Positions 1 through 12,630 of a stretch of 64,000 bases of DNA are shown here, piece after piece; position 1 is the first letter of the stretch, and each line of letters begins with the position of its first letter. The translations under genes and the position numbers were made by a program. The stretch is from the NCBI RefSeq assembly GCF_030272615.1, contig NC_081413.1, positions 443,077,038 to 443,141,037 of the forward strand. Reading direction: 5' to 3'. The DNA is from Cryptomeria japonica (Eukaryota > Streptophyta > Pinopsida > Cupressales > Cupressaceae). The notes beneath the pieces were generated by a model that searched no databases, was not told where the DNA came from, and saw only the letters and a program-made list of their open reading frames with translations.

Positions 1-3000
1 TTTGTTCCTTTGTCTCTCATTTTATATCTCACTCCCCTCTCTCAATTATGGCCTCTCTCTCCTCTCTCTCCACCTGTCGAGGTAGGCACCTCTATCCATC
101 TCATATTGAGCTCTCGAGGTATCCATATTCATCCATTTCCCATTACCCTCCTCTATGAGATAGATATCCCATTACCCACCTTTATCTCCCTTCACTCGTA
201 GTTCCATATCTCTCTATGAACTAGATCTCTTAGTCTCTCTCCCCTTACTTCTTATCTCCATCCATTCTTACATCCCTACTCTTATTTCTCCCTCCCCTCT
301 CTATCTCTCACAATTCCCTTATTCCCCTATCCCTCTGTATCTCCCTCTCCATCCTTACACCCATCTCATTGTTGGCAAATGCACACTCCAATGAGAAATT
401 GTAGGTGATTGAAGGTATTGTCATTGATGGCAACCTTACAATCCTATGGCACTGGTAGACACTAGCACAAGCATAGACATCAGCAGCAGTAGTGACAAAG
501 ATGTTCACCAACACCCTGCCCGACAAGATTTTTGTTTATTGTATTTTGTATTTATTTGTAAAATCTTTTTGTAAGCCGATAAGGTGAATTGTAACAAGGC
601 TCATATATAAGTATGAGATCTTATAGAACATCTGTAAGAGGGATATGAAGAGATAGATATTTTGTGTGAATATTAAGGCAGATTGTGGAATAAGGTTTAT
701 GATTATTGCAAGAGCTTAAACTGGTATTGAACCTAACATAGCAGATGCTGATCTAAAGCAGTACATGACATTGGATTTATATAATCCACTTTTGTAAGTC
801 AGTGAGAATTTCTTTTTATATTTAAGTAGTGAGCTTTAGGCAGTTGGCCTTCTTGCATGTGCAAGCCCTTATTGTATTAGTAATATTCACTTATTGGCCA
901 GTGAACGAATATTGTGGGTCACAAATCCCACCAAGGTTTTTCCCACACTGGGTTTCCTCGTTAAAAATATTGTGTTATGGTGTGCTTTCTATGTTGTGTT
1001 TACTAATCTTATTTATTGCATTATTTTTTCTTTACCAGTACACTATTTTGGAATGCAATTCATTTAATAAGTTCAAAAACTCCATTAATCGGTTAGATAC
1101 TGATTCACACCCCCCCCCCCCCCTCTCAGTATATTTGGGAATCCTAATACTCATTCCTTCTCTCACCTCTTTCCCTCAATCTCTGCCCCACTTTCTTCAT
1201 GTTTACCTCTCTATCCCCCCCACCCTCCTTAAACTCCTATCTCACCTCTCTCTCCCCTTTGAGCTTCTCACCTCCCTTTCCCTCTATGTCCTTTATCCCT
1301 AAGTATCTCATTCCATTCATGTTTACCTCTCTATCACCCCCACCCTCCTTAAACCCCAATCTCTCCTCTCCATCCCCTCTAGGCCTGCCACCTCCCTTCC
1401 CCTCTATGTCCTTTATCCCCAAGTCTCCCACCTTGCTCTCCCCTCTAGCCTCTCACCTCCCTTCCCCTTTATCTCATTTATCCCCAAGTATCTTATTCCC
1501 TTCATGTTTACCTCTGTATCCCCTTCATCCTCCTTAATCTCTCATCTATGCCTCTCACCTCTCTTCTTATCTATGTTCTTCATCCACAAATATGTCTTTT
1601 CCTTCATGTTTACATTTCTATCCCTCCACCCTCCTCAATCCCCCATCTCACGTCTCTCTCCCCTCTAGGCCTTTGACCTCCCTTCCCCTCTGTGTCCTTT
1701 ATCCCCAAGTCTCTCATTCCCTTCATGTTTAACTCTCTATACCCTACACCCTCCTTAAACCTCAATACCTATCTCTTCCCTCTAGACATCTCAACTCCCT
1801 TCCCATCTATGCCCTTTATCACCAAATCTCTTAGTCCCTTTGATTGTTTACCTCTATATTCCCCCCACCATCCTTAAACCCCCATATAACCGCTCTCTCC
1901 CCTCTAGGTTTCTCACCTCTCAAAATCTATCTCAATAGTTAAATCTCCCTACATTGGCCCATCTTTATCTCCTTTCCCTCATAGTTCCATCTCTCTCTAT
2001 GAACTAGAGCTCATATTCTCTCTCTCCCCTTACCTCTTCTTGAGCTCTTCATTCTTATAGATACATACTCTTCTTTGTCCCTCCCCTCTCTAGCTCTCAC
2101 AATTCCCTTATTCCCCTAGCCCTTGAGCTATCTCCCTCTCCATCCTTACAACCATCTAATTCCCTCTCTCATCTCTTTCCCTTAGTTTCTTCCTCACTCC
2201 CTCCTTTGGAGGTCTCTCCCACACTTGATTCATGCTTACCTCTCTATCACCCCCAACCTTCCCTAAACCCCCATCTCATATCTCTCTCCCCTTTGTGCCT
2301 CTCACCTCCCTTCCCCTCTACATTTCCTTTATCCCACCTCTCTGTCTCTCCTATAAGCCTCTTAGGTATCCCTTCCCCTCTATGTCCTTTATGCCCATGT
2401 ATCTCGTTCCCTTCATGTTTACCTTTGTATCCCCCTCATCATCCTTATGGCCTTTTACCTCTCTTTCCCTCTATGCCCTTTATCCCCAAGTCTCTCGTTC
2501 TCTTCATGTTTACCTCTCTATCCCCTCCACCCTCCTTAAACCTCAGTACCTATCTCACCCCTCTAGACCTCTCAACTCCCTTGGACCTTCTATGCCCTTT
2601 ATCACCAAGTCTCTTAGTCCCTTTGAATGTTTACCTCTATATTCCCCCCACTGTCCTTAAACCCCTATATCGCCCCTCTCCCCTCTAGGTTTCTCACCTC
2701 TCAAAATCTATCTCACTAGTTAAATCTCTCTAGATTGCCCCATCTTTATCTCCCTTCCCTCATAGTTTCATCTCTCTCTATGAACAAGATCTCATATTCT
2801 CTCTCCCCTTACCTCTTCTTGAGCTCTTCATTCTTATAGATACATACTCTTCATTGTCCCTCCCCTCTCTATCTCTCACAATTCCCTTATTCTCCTATCC
2901 CTCGAGCTATCACCCTCTCCATCATTACACCCATCTAATTCACTCTCTCACCTCTTTCCCTCAGTTTCTTCCTCACTCCCTCCTCTCTCTAGGTCTCTCC

Positions 3001-4505
3001 CATACTTTCTTCATGCTTACCTCTCTATCACCCCCAACCTTCCTTAACCCCCCATCTCATATCTCTGTCCCCTTTGTGCCTATCACCTCCCTTCCCCTCT
3101 ACATTTTCTCCATCCCACCTCTCTCTCTCTCCTCTAAGCCTCTTAGGTCTCCCTTCCCCTCTATGTCCTTTATGCCCAAGTATCTCATTCCCTTCATGTT
3201 TACCTTTGTATCCTCCTCATCCTCCTTATGGCCTTTTACCTCCATTTCCATCTATGTCCTTTATCCCCAAGTCTCTCGTTCCCTTCATGTTTACCTCTCT
3301 ATCCCATCCACCCTCCTTAAACCTCAGTACCTATCTCTCTTCTCTAGACCTCTCAACTCCCTTGGATCTTCTATGCCCTTTATCACGAAGTCTCTTAGTC
3401 CCTTTGAATGTTTACCTCTATATCCCCTGCACCGTCCTCAAACCCCCATATCACCCCTCTCCCCTCTAGGTTTCTCACCTCTCAAAATATATCTCAGTAG
3501 TTAAATCTCCCTAGATTGTCCCATCTTTATCTCCCTTCCCTCGTAGTTGCATCTCTCTCTATGAAAAATATCTCATATTCTCTCTCTCCCCTTACCTCTT
3601 ATCGAGCTCTTCATTCTTATAGATACATACTCTTCTTTAACCCTCCCTTCTCTAGCTCTAACAATTCCCTTATTCCCCCATCCCTCGAGCTATCTCCCTC
3701 TCCATCCTTACACCCATATAATTCCCTCTCTCACCTATTTCCCTCAGTTTCTTCCTCACTCCCACCGCTCTCTAGGTCTCTCCCGCACTTTCTTCATGCT
3801 TACCTCTCTATCACCCCAACCTTCCTTAAACCCCCATCTCATATCTCTCTCCCCTTTGTTCCTCTCACCTCCCTTCCCCTCTACATTTCCTTTATCCCAC
3901 CTCTCTCTCTCTCTCCTCTACCCTTTATGCCCAAGTATCTCATTCCCTTCATGTTTACCTTTGTATCCCCCTCATCCTCCTTATGGCCTTTTAACTCCCT
4001 TTGCCTCTATGTCCTTTATCCCAAAGTCTCCCATTCCCTTCATGTTTACCTCTTTATCCCCTCAACCCTCCTTAAACCTCAGTACCTATGTCTACTCTCT
4101 ATACTTCTCAACTCCCTTGGACCTTCTATGCCCTTTATCACCAAGTCTCTTAGTCCATTTGAATGTTTACCTCTATATCCCCCCCACCATCCTTAATCCC
4201 CTCTCCCCTCTATGTCCTTTATACCCAAATCGGTCGACCTCACTTTCTTACTCACACCCTTCCCTCTCTAGATTTGTCCCTCACTTTCTTTCTCACTCTC
4301 TCCTCTCTCTACGTATCTCCCTCGCTTTCTTCCTCATTCCTTCCCCTCTCTAGGTATCTCCATTCCCTCCTTACAACAATCTCTAACTCTCCTGCAATCC
4401 CCCATTCTCTCTCTCTTTGTTCTTACATCCCTACTCTTCTTTCTCCCTCCTTCTATAAGTGTTGCACCCCCTTTATTCCCCCCTCCCTCCATATCTCACC
4501 CTCCT
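1..4505. repeat. Pyrimidine-rich satellite with ~781 bp higher-order repeat
   Basis: The + strand is almost pure C/T. Short sub-units of roughly 100-190 bp recur, each with the phrase ttcatgtttacctctctat followed by a CCT-rich run and a phrase like ctatgtcctttatcccc. A larger period is visible: the landmark ctctctctatgaa followed by an agatctcat-type phrase occurs near 218, 2001, 2782 and 3563, the last three spaced 781 bp apart. Long ORFs in several frames here are products of biased composition and I do not call them genes. The array is interrupted by a solo LTR at 370-1149. Extent to the left is unknown because it starts at the window edge. Confidence 0.85.
370..1149 (+). mobile_element. 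Solo LTR, same family as element O
   Basis: The segment begins TGTTGGCAAATGC and ends GGGAATCCTAATA, matching both LTRs of element O (12631-13448 and 27834-38166) in reverse orientation there. It is flanked by the 5-bp direct repeat CTCAT (365-369 and 1150-1154). No internal domain or second LTR is present, so unequal LTR recombination is the simplest explanation. A TATATAA box lies at 604-610, and a 14-C run at 1110-1123 sits in the loop of a conserved hairpin near the LTR 3' end. The ORF at 829-1302 crosses the LTR/satellite boundary and is not a gene. Confidence 0.92.
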
Positions 4506-5391
4506 ATGGTTTAGCATATTGGGTTATAGGGTCTATGGTTATTGTATAGGGTTGGAGATTTAGCATATTGGGTCATACGATCTAGGGTATTTTTTATAGG
4601 TTTTAAATGGTTTAATTTTTATGGTTGTGGTTATCAAACTATAGGGTATAGAGTATAGATTATAGGGTATAGAGTATAAGTTTATCAAAGGTTAAAAAAT
4701 TTCAATGGAAGTCATTTGGTGCTAGCCAAATGAGCTGCATTAAAAAACAGTTATATGGGACCCTTGACCCATGATCCAAGCCCACATTCTCTCATTTTGT
4801 CTGCTTTTTGCGCATGATCAGACAAAAAAATGCTTTTTGCATAGTGTTGACATTTTATGCAAGGTTATTTTATACATTCCATCAGCTCTCCACCACCTTT
4901 TTTTTCATTTGGCAAAGTCGAAGAGGAAGAACATAGTTTTTTTTTATCAAATTTGAATAATTGAGGTAATATTTTCTTGTTTTTATAATTCAAATACTTA
5001 TTAAGTGTTATTTTATTTAAGTGTTAGAATAAAAGTGTTTTGTCAAAATTGATTATAATCCTATTAGATTTACATTAGATTTAACAATGCATTTGAAGGA
5101 AGTTGCATAAGAAAATTATTTGTTTAGTGGTTTAAAACAAAATTTGCAATTTCATACATCCTTTTTAAGATTTTATGAAATAATTTAAAAAAGGAATACA
5201 TGAAATAATTTCAATTTCATATATCCATTTTAACATATGCATAATTAGGACAATCTTAGATGCATTAAGATTGTCCTAACATAATTAGGACAGTCATAGA
5301 TGCACTAGGACTGCCCCTTATGCCTCTTGAAATCTCTTTATGAATTAACTTTATTCTCTTTTATGTGTATGTACATGTAGAAATCATCATC
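4506..5391. other. AT-rich spacer upstream of the transposase-like gene
   Basis: This stretch leaves the C/T satellite and starts with degenerate repeats of ttatagggtatagagtat-like phrases (4506-4680). It then becomes plain AT-rich sequence. No ORF or LTR end was recognised. It probably contains the 5' flank or promoter of the gene starting at 5392, and any terminal inverted repeat of a parent DNA transposon would be expected here, but I could not identify one. A strong hairpin lies at 5245-5279. Confidence 0.5.
5245..5279. other. Perfect 14-bp inverted repeat (hairpin)
   Basis: TTAGGACAATCTTA (5245-5258) pairs perfectly with TAAGATTGTCCTAA (5266-5279) around a 7-nt loop gatgcat. A decayed second copy follows directly (about 5283-5318: ttaggacagtcatagatgcac...ggactgcc). 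It lies about 110 bp upstream of the start of the transposase-like gene, so it may be a subterminal or regulatory site; that role is inference. Confidence 0.7.
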
Positions 5392-6704
5392 ATGCCAAGG
5401 AAACGACCAAAAAATGTAACATCAGAAGAGCATGAAGCTAAGAATGCAAAAATTGAGAAGGAATGAAGCAACTTTGTGAAGCAAGGAAATTGAATACCAT
5501 AGAAGAAGAGGTGCCAATTGAAGAGGAACATGAAATATCCACCCAATCTAAGAGAGAGACAGAATTGGCCACACAAAGGCAACGGATGCAAAACCTTCAT
5601 GCAATTAGACAATTTAATCCTAAGGTTGAGAGCATGTCTACCACAATTCAAGTTGAAGGCACCCCATCTCTTACATCTCAAGTTGAAGGCACACCATTTC
5701 TTATTAGCACACCATTGGCATCTACAACATCTCATATTGAATGCACTCCCTCTATGACATTTGACGTTGCAAGTACTTCATGATTAACATCAAGTATTGG
5801 AGCTACACCATCTTGTACACCTCAATTTAAGGTATGTCATCATTTTCATCTCCGGTTGAAGGTATGCCACCTATCCCTAATGTTGTTGACATTCCTAATC
5901 TTGAGGTAACTCAAATTTTGAGAACACCTCCTAGAGTTTTGCATAGAAAGCCTAAGTATTTGTTTGATATTGAAGCTAATGTTTTGAAACCAATGGTTGA
6001 CAAGATTCTGAAGTATACTTGTCAAAGACATGCTAACCGGATATGGAAAATATTCTTTGAGCCTTTAAATGAGACAGGAACATGTCAACTATTTGTTGAA
6101 ATGATGAGAAATCTGAAATTTAGGCCCATAATGAAGATTCTTGGGCTATGAACATTGATTAAATCAAGCGAGAAATCTATTGTGAAGAATCTGATGAATG
6201 TATATGATATTGTTGGTTCTAACTCACACACAAAAGATAGTAATTCCACACGACATGTCATTACATGAACAATTGTAAGCACTCAAACTAAGAAAGCTCG
6301 CCTCATTAGAAAGACAAGTAAAGAATTGAAGATAAGTAGACAAACTCTAATGAGAGCTATGGGAAGGCGACAAAGAGTGGAGGATCCATATAACAATGTG
6401 TTATGGGCATTTTCCGGTAGATTACCACAGAAAGATAAAGCAATTGTTGAAGCCTTGAGATCCCTAATTGAAGATTTTTGGAAGAATAACACAAGGGTCT
6501 CTCCAAATAAAAGAGATGTTGTAAGAAGGAGGATTGGTAGTAAAATTCGTGATCCACATCCGAAACATTTTTTGGATATGATGCAAACACAGTTTTTTGC
6601 CAAGTTTCAATAGATGTATCCTCAAATTAAAACTAGTCAAAGATTCTTTGAAATAGTAAAGCCTTTTTATGTCAAAATAAATCACACATGCACAACTTGT
6701 TTTT
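5392..6704 (+). pseudogene. Transposase-like gene, 5' part (split by LINE)
   Basis: A reading starts at ATG 5392 (MPRKRPKNVTSEEHEAKN) and continues through several frames to the LINE insertion. Frame breaks occur near 5460 and before 5834. From 5834 one frame runs to the insertion with in-frame stops near 6149 and 6611. Recognisable stretches include a basic helix-rich segment (VSPNKRDVVRRRIGSK), HPKHFLDMMQTQFFAKF, a FFEIVKPFYVKI stretch and the start of a Cys-rich motif. The Cys-rich reading continues in the same sense at 38502, across the LINE, after one small frameshift. I recognise this as a family of uncharacterised plant transposon-like proteins but cannot name it. The gene is dead: it has stops, frameshifts and a >31 kb interruption. 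Confidence 0.65.
6681..6704. repeat. 24-bp target-site duplication of the LINE, left copy
   Basis: The sequence starting atcacacatgcacaacttg and ending in five T is repeated at 38478-38501. The bases just outside the two copies differ. The left copy is followed by the T-rich (poly-A complement) LINE tail and the right copy abuts the LINE 5' end, as target-primed reverse transcription predicts for a minus-strand insertion. Confidence 0.93.
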
Positions 6705-6814
6705 TAAATTTTTTTTTAAAAGGGGTAAAAACTTTATTGAAACACGGACACAAAAATTACAAGGAGGTCCAAAGCCTCGAGGCCCCCAAAAAGAACCTCG
6801 GGCCTAGTCCAAGA

Positions 6815-9800
6815 TCAGCCAGCATCATAACTATCCATGTCCTCAGCAAAAATCTTCTGCAAGACCTGACAATAGTCTAGGGAGAGATGCTCCCAACCTT
6901 CAATTTTCCAATCACTGTCATGTTCCGAAGCCCACTTAGCCAAACAATCAGTTTTTCTATTCCATTCATGAGGAATGTGGATGAAAGACACTTGCTCCAT
7001 TAAAGAAATAATTTGAAGAATCTGGTGCACAATCCCTGCCAGCTGCCAATGAATCCCACTCACCTTCTTTTTTGTCAACAAATTAACAATAATTTGTGAA
7101 TCCAATTCACAGATTAATTTCCTTCTACCCAACTCCCAAGTCCGCTCCAAGGCATAGAGAATAGCAAGTCCCTCCATAAAATTATTAGATTGCCTCCCTT
7201 TATGCACCAAAAAGAAGAAAACCACCTCCCCCTACAATTCCTACCAACACCACCATCCCCTGCAAGGCCTGGGTTACCCCTGGAGGAGCCATCAGTGTTA
7301 ATCTTCATAAATTCATCCTTAAGGGGTCTCCACCTTCCCACCATTTGGACCTTCTTCATAGCACCTCTACCTCTTCTAACACAAGCGGAGATGGGAGACA
7401 ACTCTTGCTAGCCAAACCTACTCACAATATTTGCCTCATCTCTATCCAAAGGAAAATTCACCTCACATTTAGCTTCCATCATCTCATGAATCATAACCAT
7501 AATTCTATTCCACACTTGTTGCACTAACAATCTGGCCTCATGAAAGATCCTTCTGTTCCTCTCAAGCCAGATCTGCTAGAGTATGAAAATGGGCCCAACA
7601 TACCAGACCGTCTGGAGGAAGGGGGACAAGATAGGAGGTCTGCCCAAACTGCTCCAAAACTTCACCAGAGAATCTGCGTGAACACAAGGATGATTCCACA
7701 CCTCCACCAGTAATGCCAAATAAGCATAGAGAAGGGGCATTTGAAGAAAAGGTGTGAGGAATCTTCCTCCCCATTACCACACAAAGCACACATCGAAGGC
7801 CCCAAGAATCCTCGCTTGCGTATATTATCCCAAGTTAGGCATCTATTCAAGGCTAGAGTCCAAGTGAAGCAGTTGCACTTCGGCCAAGAAGAATTGTTAA
7901 ACTTGTTTCCACTAGTGCACCTCTCTTCCCTCCAATCTTTGATTCAGTAGTACTCGATATCCACTAGCTACAGTAAAGACGCCCTTGGGATTCAGAGACC
8001 AGGCAAGTCCATCCCTACCCTTGATGCCACTATAGTGTCTACTCACCAAAATGCCATGCAACTCCGCACACTCTTCCTCCATCCCAACAACTGACCACTC
8101 ATTAGGATCGTTCCATCGCTCCAACTCCAACCACCTACACCTATAAACAGCCTTGAAGTCACTCACCCTTGACCACCCTGCCTCCAAAAACCTCTAGCTA
8201 AGGTTCCCAAGATTAGGAAACTGATCAAGGATGGGGGGGTGCCCATCCCAAGAGTTGTTCCAAAAAAGGACCTGTTCTCCCCTCCTACAGATCCAATAGA
8301 GACCTTCCTTAATGAGAGAGGCCTCCTTCTTGAGAGTATACTAATCGTAGAGCCTTTTCCCTCAAGCAGATATCTTGGAACCTCCTGCAGTAGGATCCTC
8401 TACATATATTTGTAAGCCAAAATATTAGCCCAGCTATGATCCTGCTTGACACACCACCTCCAGTGCAATTTAGTCGCTAGAGCCTCCTCAAATAAAACAT
8501 CCTACCGCAAACGAAGCCCCCCTGACTACTTCGGCCTACACACCAAGTCCCAATTGATAAGACTCCATTTGGAAGAGGATAGATTGCCTGCCCATAAGAA
8601 TTGCCTTGCCAAAGAGTCTAAACCCTTCAAGAACCACTTAGGAGCCACATGAAGCAAACAATGATAAGTCGGAAGAGCCTGAACCACCGACTGAATCAGT
8701 TGAACCCTCCTAGAAAATGATAACCATCTATGAGTCCAATGATCAACCTTTGAGCGAAATTTATCCAAGATACCCTGCCATGACTCCCGAGGGGGATTAC
8801 CGAGAGAGATAGGAATACCCAAATAAGTCAAGGGAAAAGAGCCAACTTGGAATATCAAGATAAGAGAAATCCTCCTTTGAATAGTACGAGGGGTGTTGAA
8901 GAAGAGGATAGAATATTTATCTTCATTGATCGACTGACCCGAGGCCGCTAGATAAACATCTAGAACCTTCCACAGATTCATAGCTTCTCTTATCTGAGCA
9001 AGTCCCATCAAGGTCATGTCATCAACAAACTGCAAATGAGACTGCGGCTGCAAGTCATTACCCAAGCTCCAACCTTTAATTCTACCCAAGCCCACATTAT
9101 GTTGGATCAACCTCCTCAGGCCCTCAGCCAGGAAAATGAATAAGGGGAGAGGGGGTCCTCCTGGAAAAAGCCCCTAGACGCACCAAACAACTCAATATGA
9201 TCACCATTGATCAGCACTGAGAAAGAGGTGGACGTAAATCCACTCATAACCCATTGGATCCATTCTCTAGAAAAGCCAAAATCCCTAAGGATCTTCTGGA
9301 GGAATGACCAACGAACTCTATCGTAAGCCTTGGCCATGTCCAACTTGATAAACATAGCTTTTTCCTTGGAGGTTGCCATAGAATGAATGGTCACCGTAGC
9401 AATGACCACACCATCTAGAAATTGATGCCCTTCCACAAACCCACTCTGTTCCTCATAGATGACATCCCCCAGACACTTATTCAGCTATTTTGCTATCAGC
9501 TTAGAGATGATCTTATAAATCACATTGCAAAGAGATATAGGGTGAAACTGGCCTAACTTGTCGGCCCCATCATACTTGGGGATTAGCACAATGAAAGTCA
9601 CATTCAAGGCCCAAAGCATCTTCTTATTCCTCTGGGACTCTTGGAATACTTCCAGTAAGTCTAGTTTGATGATATCCCAGAACTCTTGAAAGAATTCAAC
9701 CAGGACCCATCCACTCTAGGGGATTTTCCTTTCCTCATGTGAAACACAATCCTCTCGAGTTCTTCCACCACAATAGGGCCCATAAGCTGCTCATTCATCT

Positions 9801-11115
9801 CCTCAGTAACAAGAGGAGGAATGCAAGTGAGAATCTGGTTCTCCTCCACCAAGTCACCCTGAGAATCCTTGCTGAAGAGAGATCAGAAATACTGTAAATC
9901 CTCCCTAGATATCTCCTGCAAGGATAATAACACCTCACCTCTATCATTAACCAGAGTCATAATGGAATTTCTGTGATGTCTTTCTTTCATAGAGTTGAAA
10001 AAGAAAGTAGTGTTCTTATCACCTACTTCGAGCCAATCAATACGGGCTCTTTGTTTCTAGTAAATTTCCTCCCTGAGCTCCCATTCCTCTAAAGCCTTGA
10101 TAGCTCTGTCCTCCTCTTTAAGCAAAGATTCAAAAAAACCATGCTCTCTGATTTCACTGGTGATGCCATTTAATACTATTTGGGTAGCTTTCTTAGCATG
10201 AAAAATATTCCCGAAACCCTGCCGATTCCACTGTGTAAGTTGAAACTTCACAAACTATAGTTGCTTGGCAAAAGTGTACATAGCAGTGCCAAAGGCCAAC
10301 CTCCCCTTCTACCACCATTGCTCAACAAGAGCTGGCAAAGAAGGATCCCGAAGCCACTTAAGTTGGAATTTGAATGAAGGAGAGCGAGCAACTTGAGAAG
10401 AAGAAGAAACCTGCTTGATAGGCTAGTGGTTTCACCCTCTCTAGTCACGAATCTCTGAACTTGTGGACCACCCCCCACCAACCCAAAAACTGAAAACCAG
10501 AAATCGATCCAGGCTCTCTGCAATCCAACGTTCCCCCACTCTCTTATTGTTCCAAGTGAACAAACCATTACTAGGCTTAATGTCAACAAGATGCATCGAT
10601 GAGATACAATCTCAAAAAAGGAAAGAAGAAGGCTCCAACCGCATGACACCCCCCTTCTTCTCACTCAACTCAAGGATAGCATTAAAATCTCCTTCCATAA
10701 TCCAAGGATAAAAAGGGACCATCCTTCGCATATAAGAAATATGAGACCATAAGTTCTTCTTGCCCTGAAGATCGGTGGGGGCATAGATATTGGTAAACAA
10801 AATAAGATCTCCAATCTCAAGACTAGAGGAAACCCTGGATAATGAAGATCTAGAAGTCATCCACCAAACAGGTCGAATCCTTGAGGGATTCCAAAGACAG
10901 GCTAGCCCTCCAAAGGAACCAGCTGCCCCAATACACTGACACTCACCTCGCCCCTAGAGCTTCGGCACCAGACCCATCATACTCTCCACTGAGAGTTTAT
11001 TTTATTGCAAGAACAAGACATTAGGTGAATGATTCCTAATCAAATCCTGAACAACTTTTTGTCTAGGGCTGCTATTGAAGCCCCTTACATTCCATGAGAG
11101 CACAATAATTTAGGA
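6815..11115 (-). pseudogene. LINE ORF2: endonuclease-RT-RNase H
   Basis: Domains appear in order on the minus strand. The APE-type endonuclease (about 11115-10600) shows WNVRGFN, NIYAP and GDFNAIL. Reverse transcriptase (about 9850-8526) shows KLDMAKAYDRVRW, SRGFFQEDPLSPY and the catalytic box FVDDMTL, equivalent to YADD. A zinc-binding zf-RVT segment (about 7850-7660) shows CALCGNGEEDSSHLFFKC. Type I RNase H (7401-6815) shows INTDGSSRGNPG, the E of NNFMEGLAI, CELDSQ and HEWNRKTDCLAKWAS, giving the four acidic catalytic residues. The usual RT glycine in QGDPLSP is E. Many frameshifts and stops break the frame, so the protein cannot be made. RNase H presence is typical of a subset of plant L1 elements. 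Confidence 0.92.
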
Positions 11116-11570
11116 GGATTGGAAAAGTGAGAATCCACAATCTTTACTGACCCTGACTCAACCAAATTCTCTCCCATCAATTTGATTTTATCCAAATCCT
11201 TCTTTCTGCCAGCCTTTGAGTTCTTCTCCATAGCACTTTTCTTAATATATTTCTGATGCAAACCCAAGTGAACGAAAGACTTATTACTTTTAGCCCTAGC
11301 CGGTTCTAATTTTAGGACTATCGGAGATCCCTCCCCCCAACCAAATTCACCTCTGAACTAGGAGTGAGACCCAACTGGACCCCAACTGTCGGTTCCATCT
11401 CCATTTGTTGACTTCCAATCACTTGTAGGGCTTTGTTAAAATCCTCAATAACTCTTTCTGGAACCCCCTAAAGCACCTTGGTCCAAAGGAGTTAACCTCG
11501 GATTCAATTCCTGCTGGCTAAGGTCACCCAAGGCCTCAAATCTATTAAAGGCATCCTCCTCATATCTCTC

Positions 11571-12428
11571 CTATAAGGACCTCTTTTGTCCTCGATTCCT
11601 ATTCCTTGTCTTAATTGAGACAAAATCATCAGCACCCACTACCTCGGCCGACATAGTAGCTTTTCCTTTATCAGCTGTATCTTGACTCTGGGCCAGTTGT
11701 TGAGGTAGGCGCACCACCGGTTTATATCTAGGGAACTTATGCTGTAAATGACCATACTCATGACAAATATGACATCGAAAAGGTAAAGTCTCATAATCTA
11801 GTTGCTGAACCCATGAGTAAGAGCCCGCACACATATCTATAGCATCTGGCAAAGGTTTACTAAGATCAATTTCAACAAAGATATGCACAAAGGTCATTAC
11901 CTTTCTCCCTAGGGTTTACGATGAAGATCCCACTGGCTTCCCAAGTAGTCCGACCAGCAACCGTAGTACATCCTCCCGACAACAATCCATAGGAAAACGT
12001 GATAACTGAACCCACACAGGAACCCTATTTGGGAGCTCCTCCAAAGGGTTAAACCTCGCATGCCAAGGTTTGATGAACAACCCCACCTGGTTGTAAAAAT
12101 ATGGGCCTCCTTCAAAGACCCTATTGCGATCCTCCATGAAGTTGAAAGTAACCATGAAATAGTTGTTTACTAGCAGCATAATCTCCATTTCCGCTTCTAG
12201 TGCCCAGTTTTCCAATAACTTCAGAGAAACCCTCATTCCCAAAAATTTGTAGTATAGCAAGTGTTTTGAAAAGTACTCAACATCTTCAGCTATCAACTCA
12301 GGAGGAATAACCAGCTTCGGCCTCTCATTGCATCTCTCCAGGCAACCATTAATCTTCATAATGTGAGAACTACCAGCACTCCCCGATCTTGAATCAGATG
12401 AGAAAAGGTTATTGTTAAAAGTCTTCAT
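11571..12428 (-). pseudogene. LINE ORF1: DUF4283-type RNA-binding protein
   Basis: One frame runs from ATG 12428 to 11571 with a single TAA near 11914. The first part resembles the DUF4283 domain of plant LINE ORF1 (VWVQLSRFPMDCC region). The second part has LVEIDLSKPLP-like text (here FVEIDLSKPLP) and a zinc knuckle read as CHICHEYGHLQHKF: the C-X2-C-X4-H-X4-C pattern has lost its last cysteine to phenylalanine. It would bind LINE RNA in the RNP. It is probably dead, given the stop and the broken knuckle. Confidence 0.85.
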
Positions 12429-12630
12429 ACTCTAGAGTGGAGGTTTTGAACCCACCACAATGCAAAAATACATGGCGGGAGGAACTTGTGAGGCCTCACC
12501 ACCAATACTTGCCATCGGGATTTAAAAAAAAAAAAAAAAGATTAAGAAAGACCCACACTCCAAAAGGCCACTCGGGAAGGCACGACACCCGCAACCCCAC
12601 CCCTCCCAAGCACCACTGAGATAATGTGTC

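Larger units (their letters stand above)
6705..12630 (-). mobile_element. L1-type LINE, main body
   Basis: Reading on the minus strand gives a 5' UTR, ORF1 (nucleic-acid-binding), ORF2 (endonuclease, RT, RNase H), a short 3' UTR and an A-rich tail (T-rich on + at 6705-6718). The 5' 306 bp are displaced to 38172-38477 by insertion of element O, whose TSD GTGTC is at 12626-12630 and 38167-38171. Total LINE length is about 6.2 kb, close to full length for a plant L1. Stops and frameshifts in both ORFs show it is inactive. The A-run at 12522-12539 lies in the 5' UTR and is not the tail. Confidence 0.93.

Noticed and set aside
829-4549. Many overlapping ORFs of 100-226 codons on + and - in the pyrimidine-rich region
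   Set aside because: They consist of repeated Ser/Pro/Leu words in all frames and arise from C/T-only composition; no domain and no codon structure.
7190-8652. Plus-strand ORFs across the LINE
   Set aside because: Shadows of the minus-strand RNase H, zf-RVT and RT coding regions.
12522-12539. A-run as a LINE or SINE tail on +
   Set aside because: The LINE is on the minus strand and its true tail is at 6705-6718; this run is inside the LINE 5' UTR and has no TSD.
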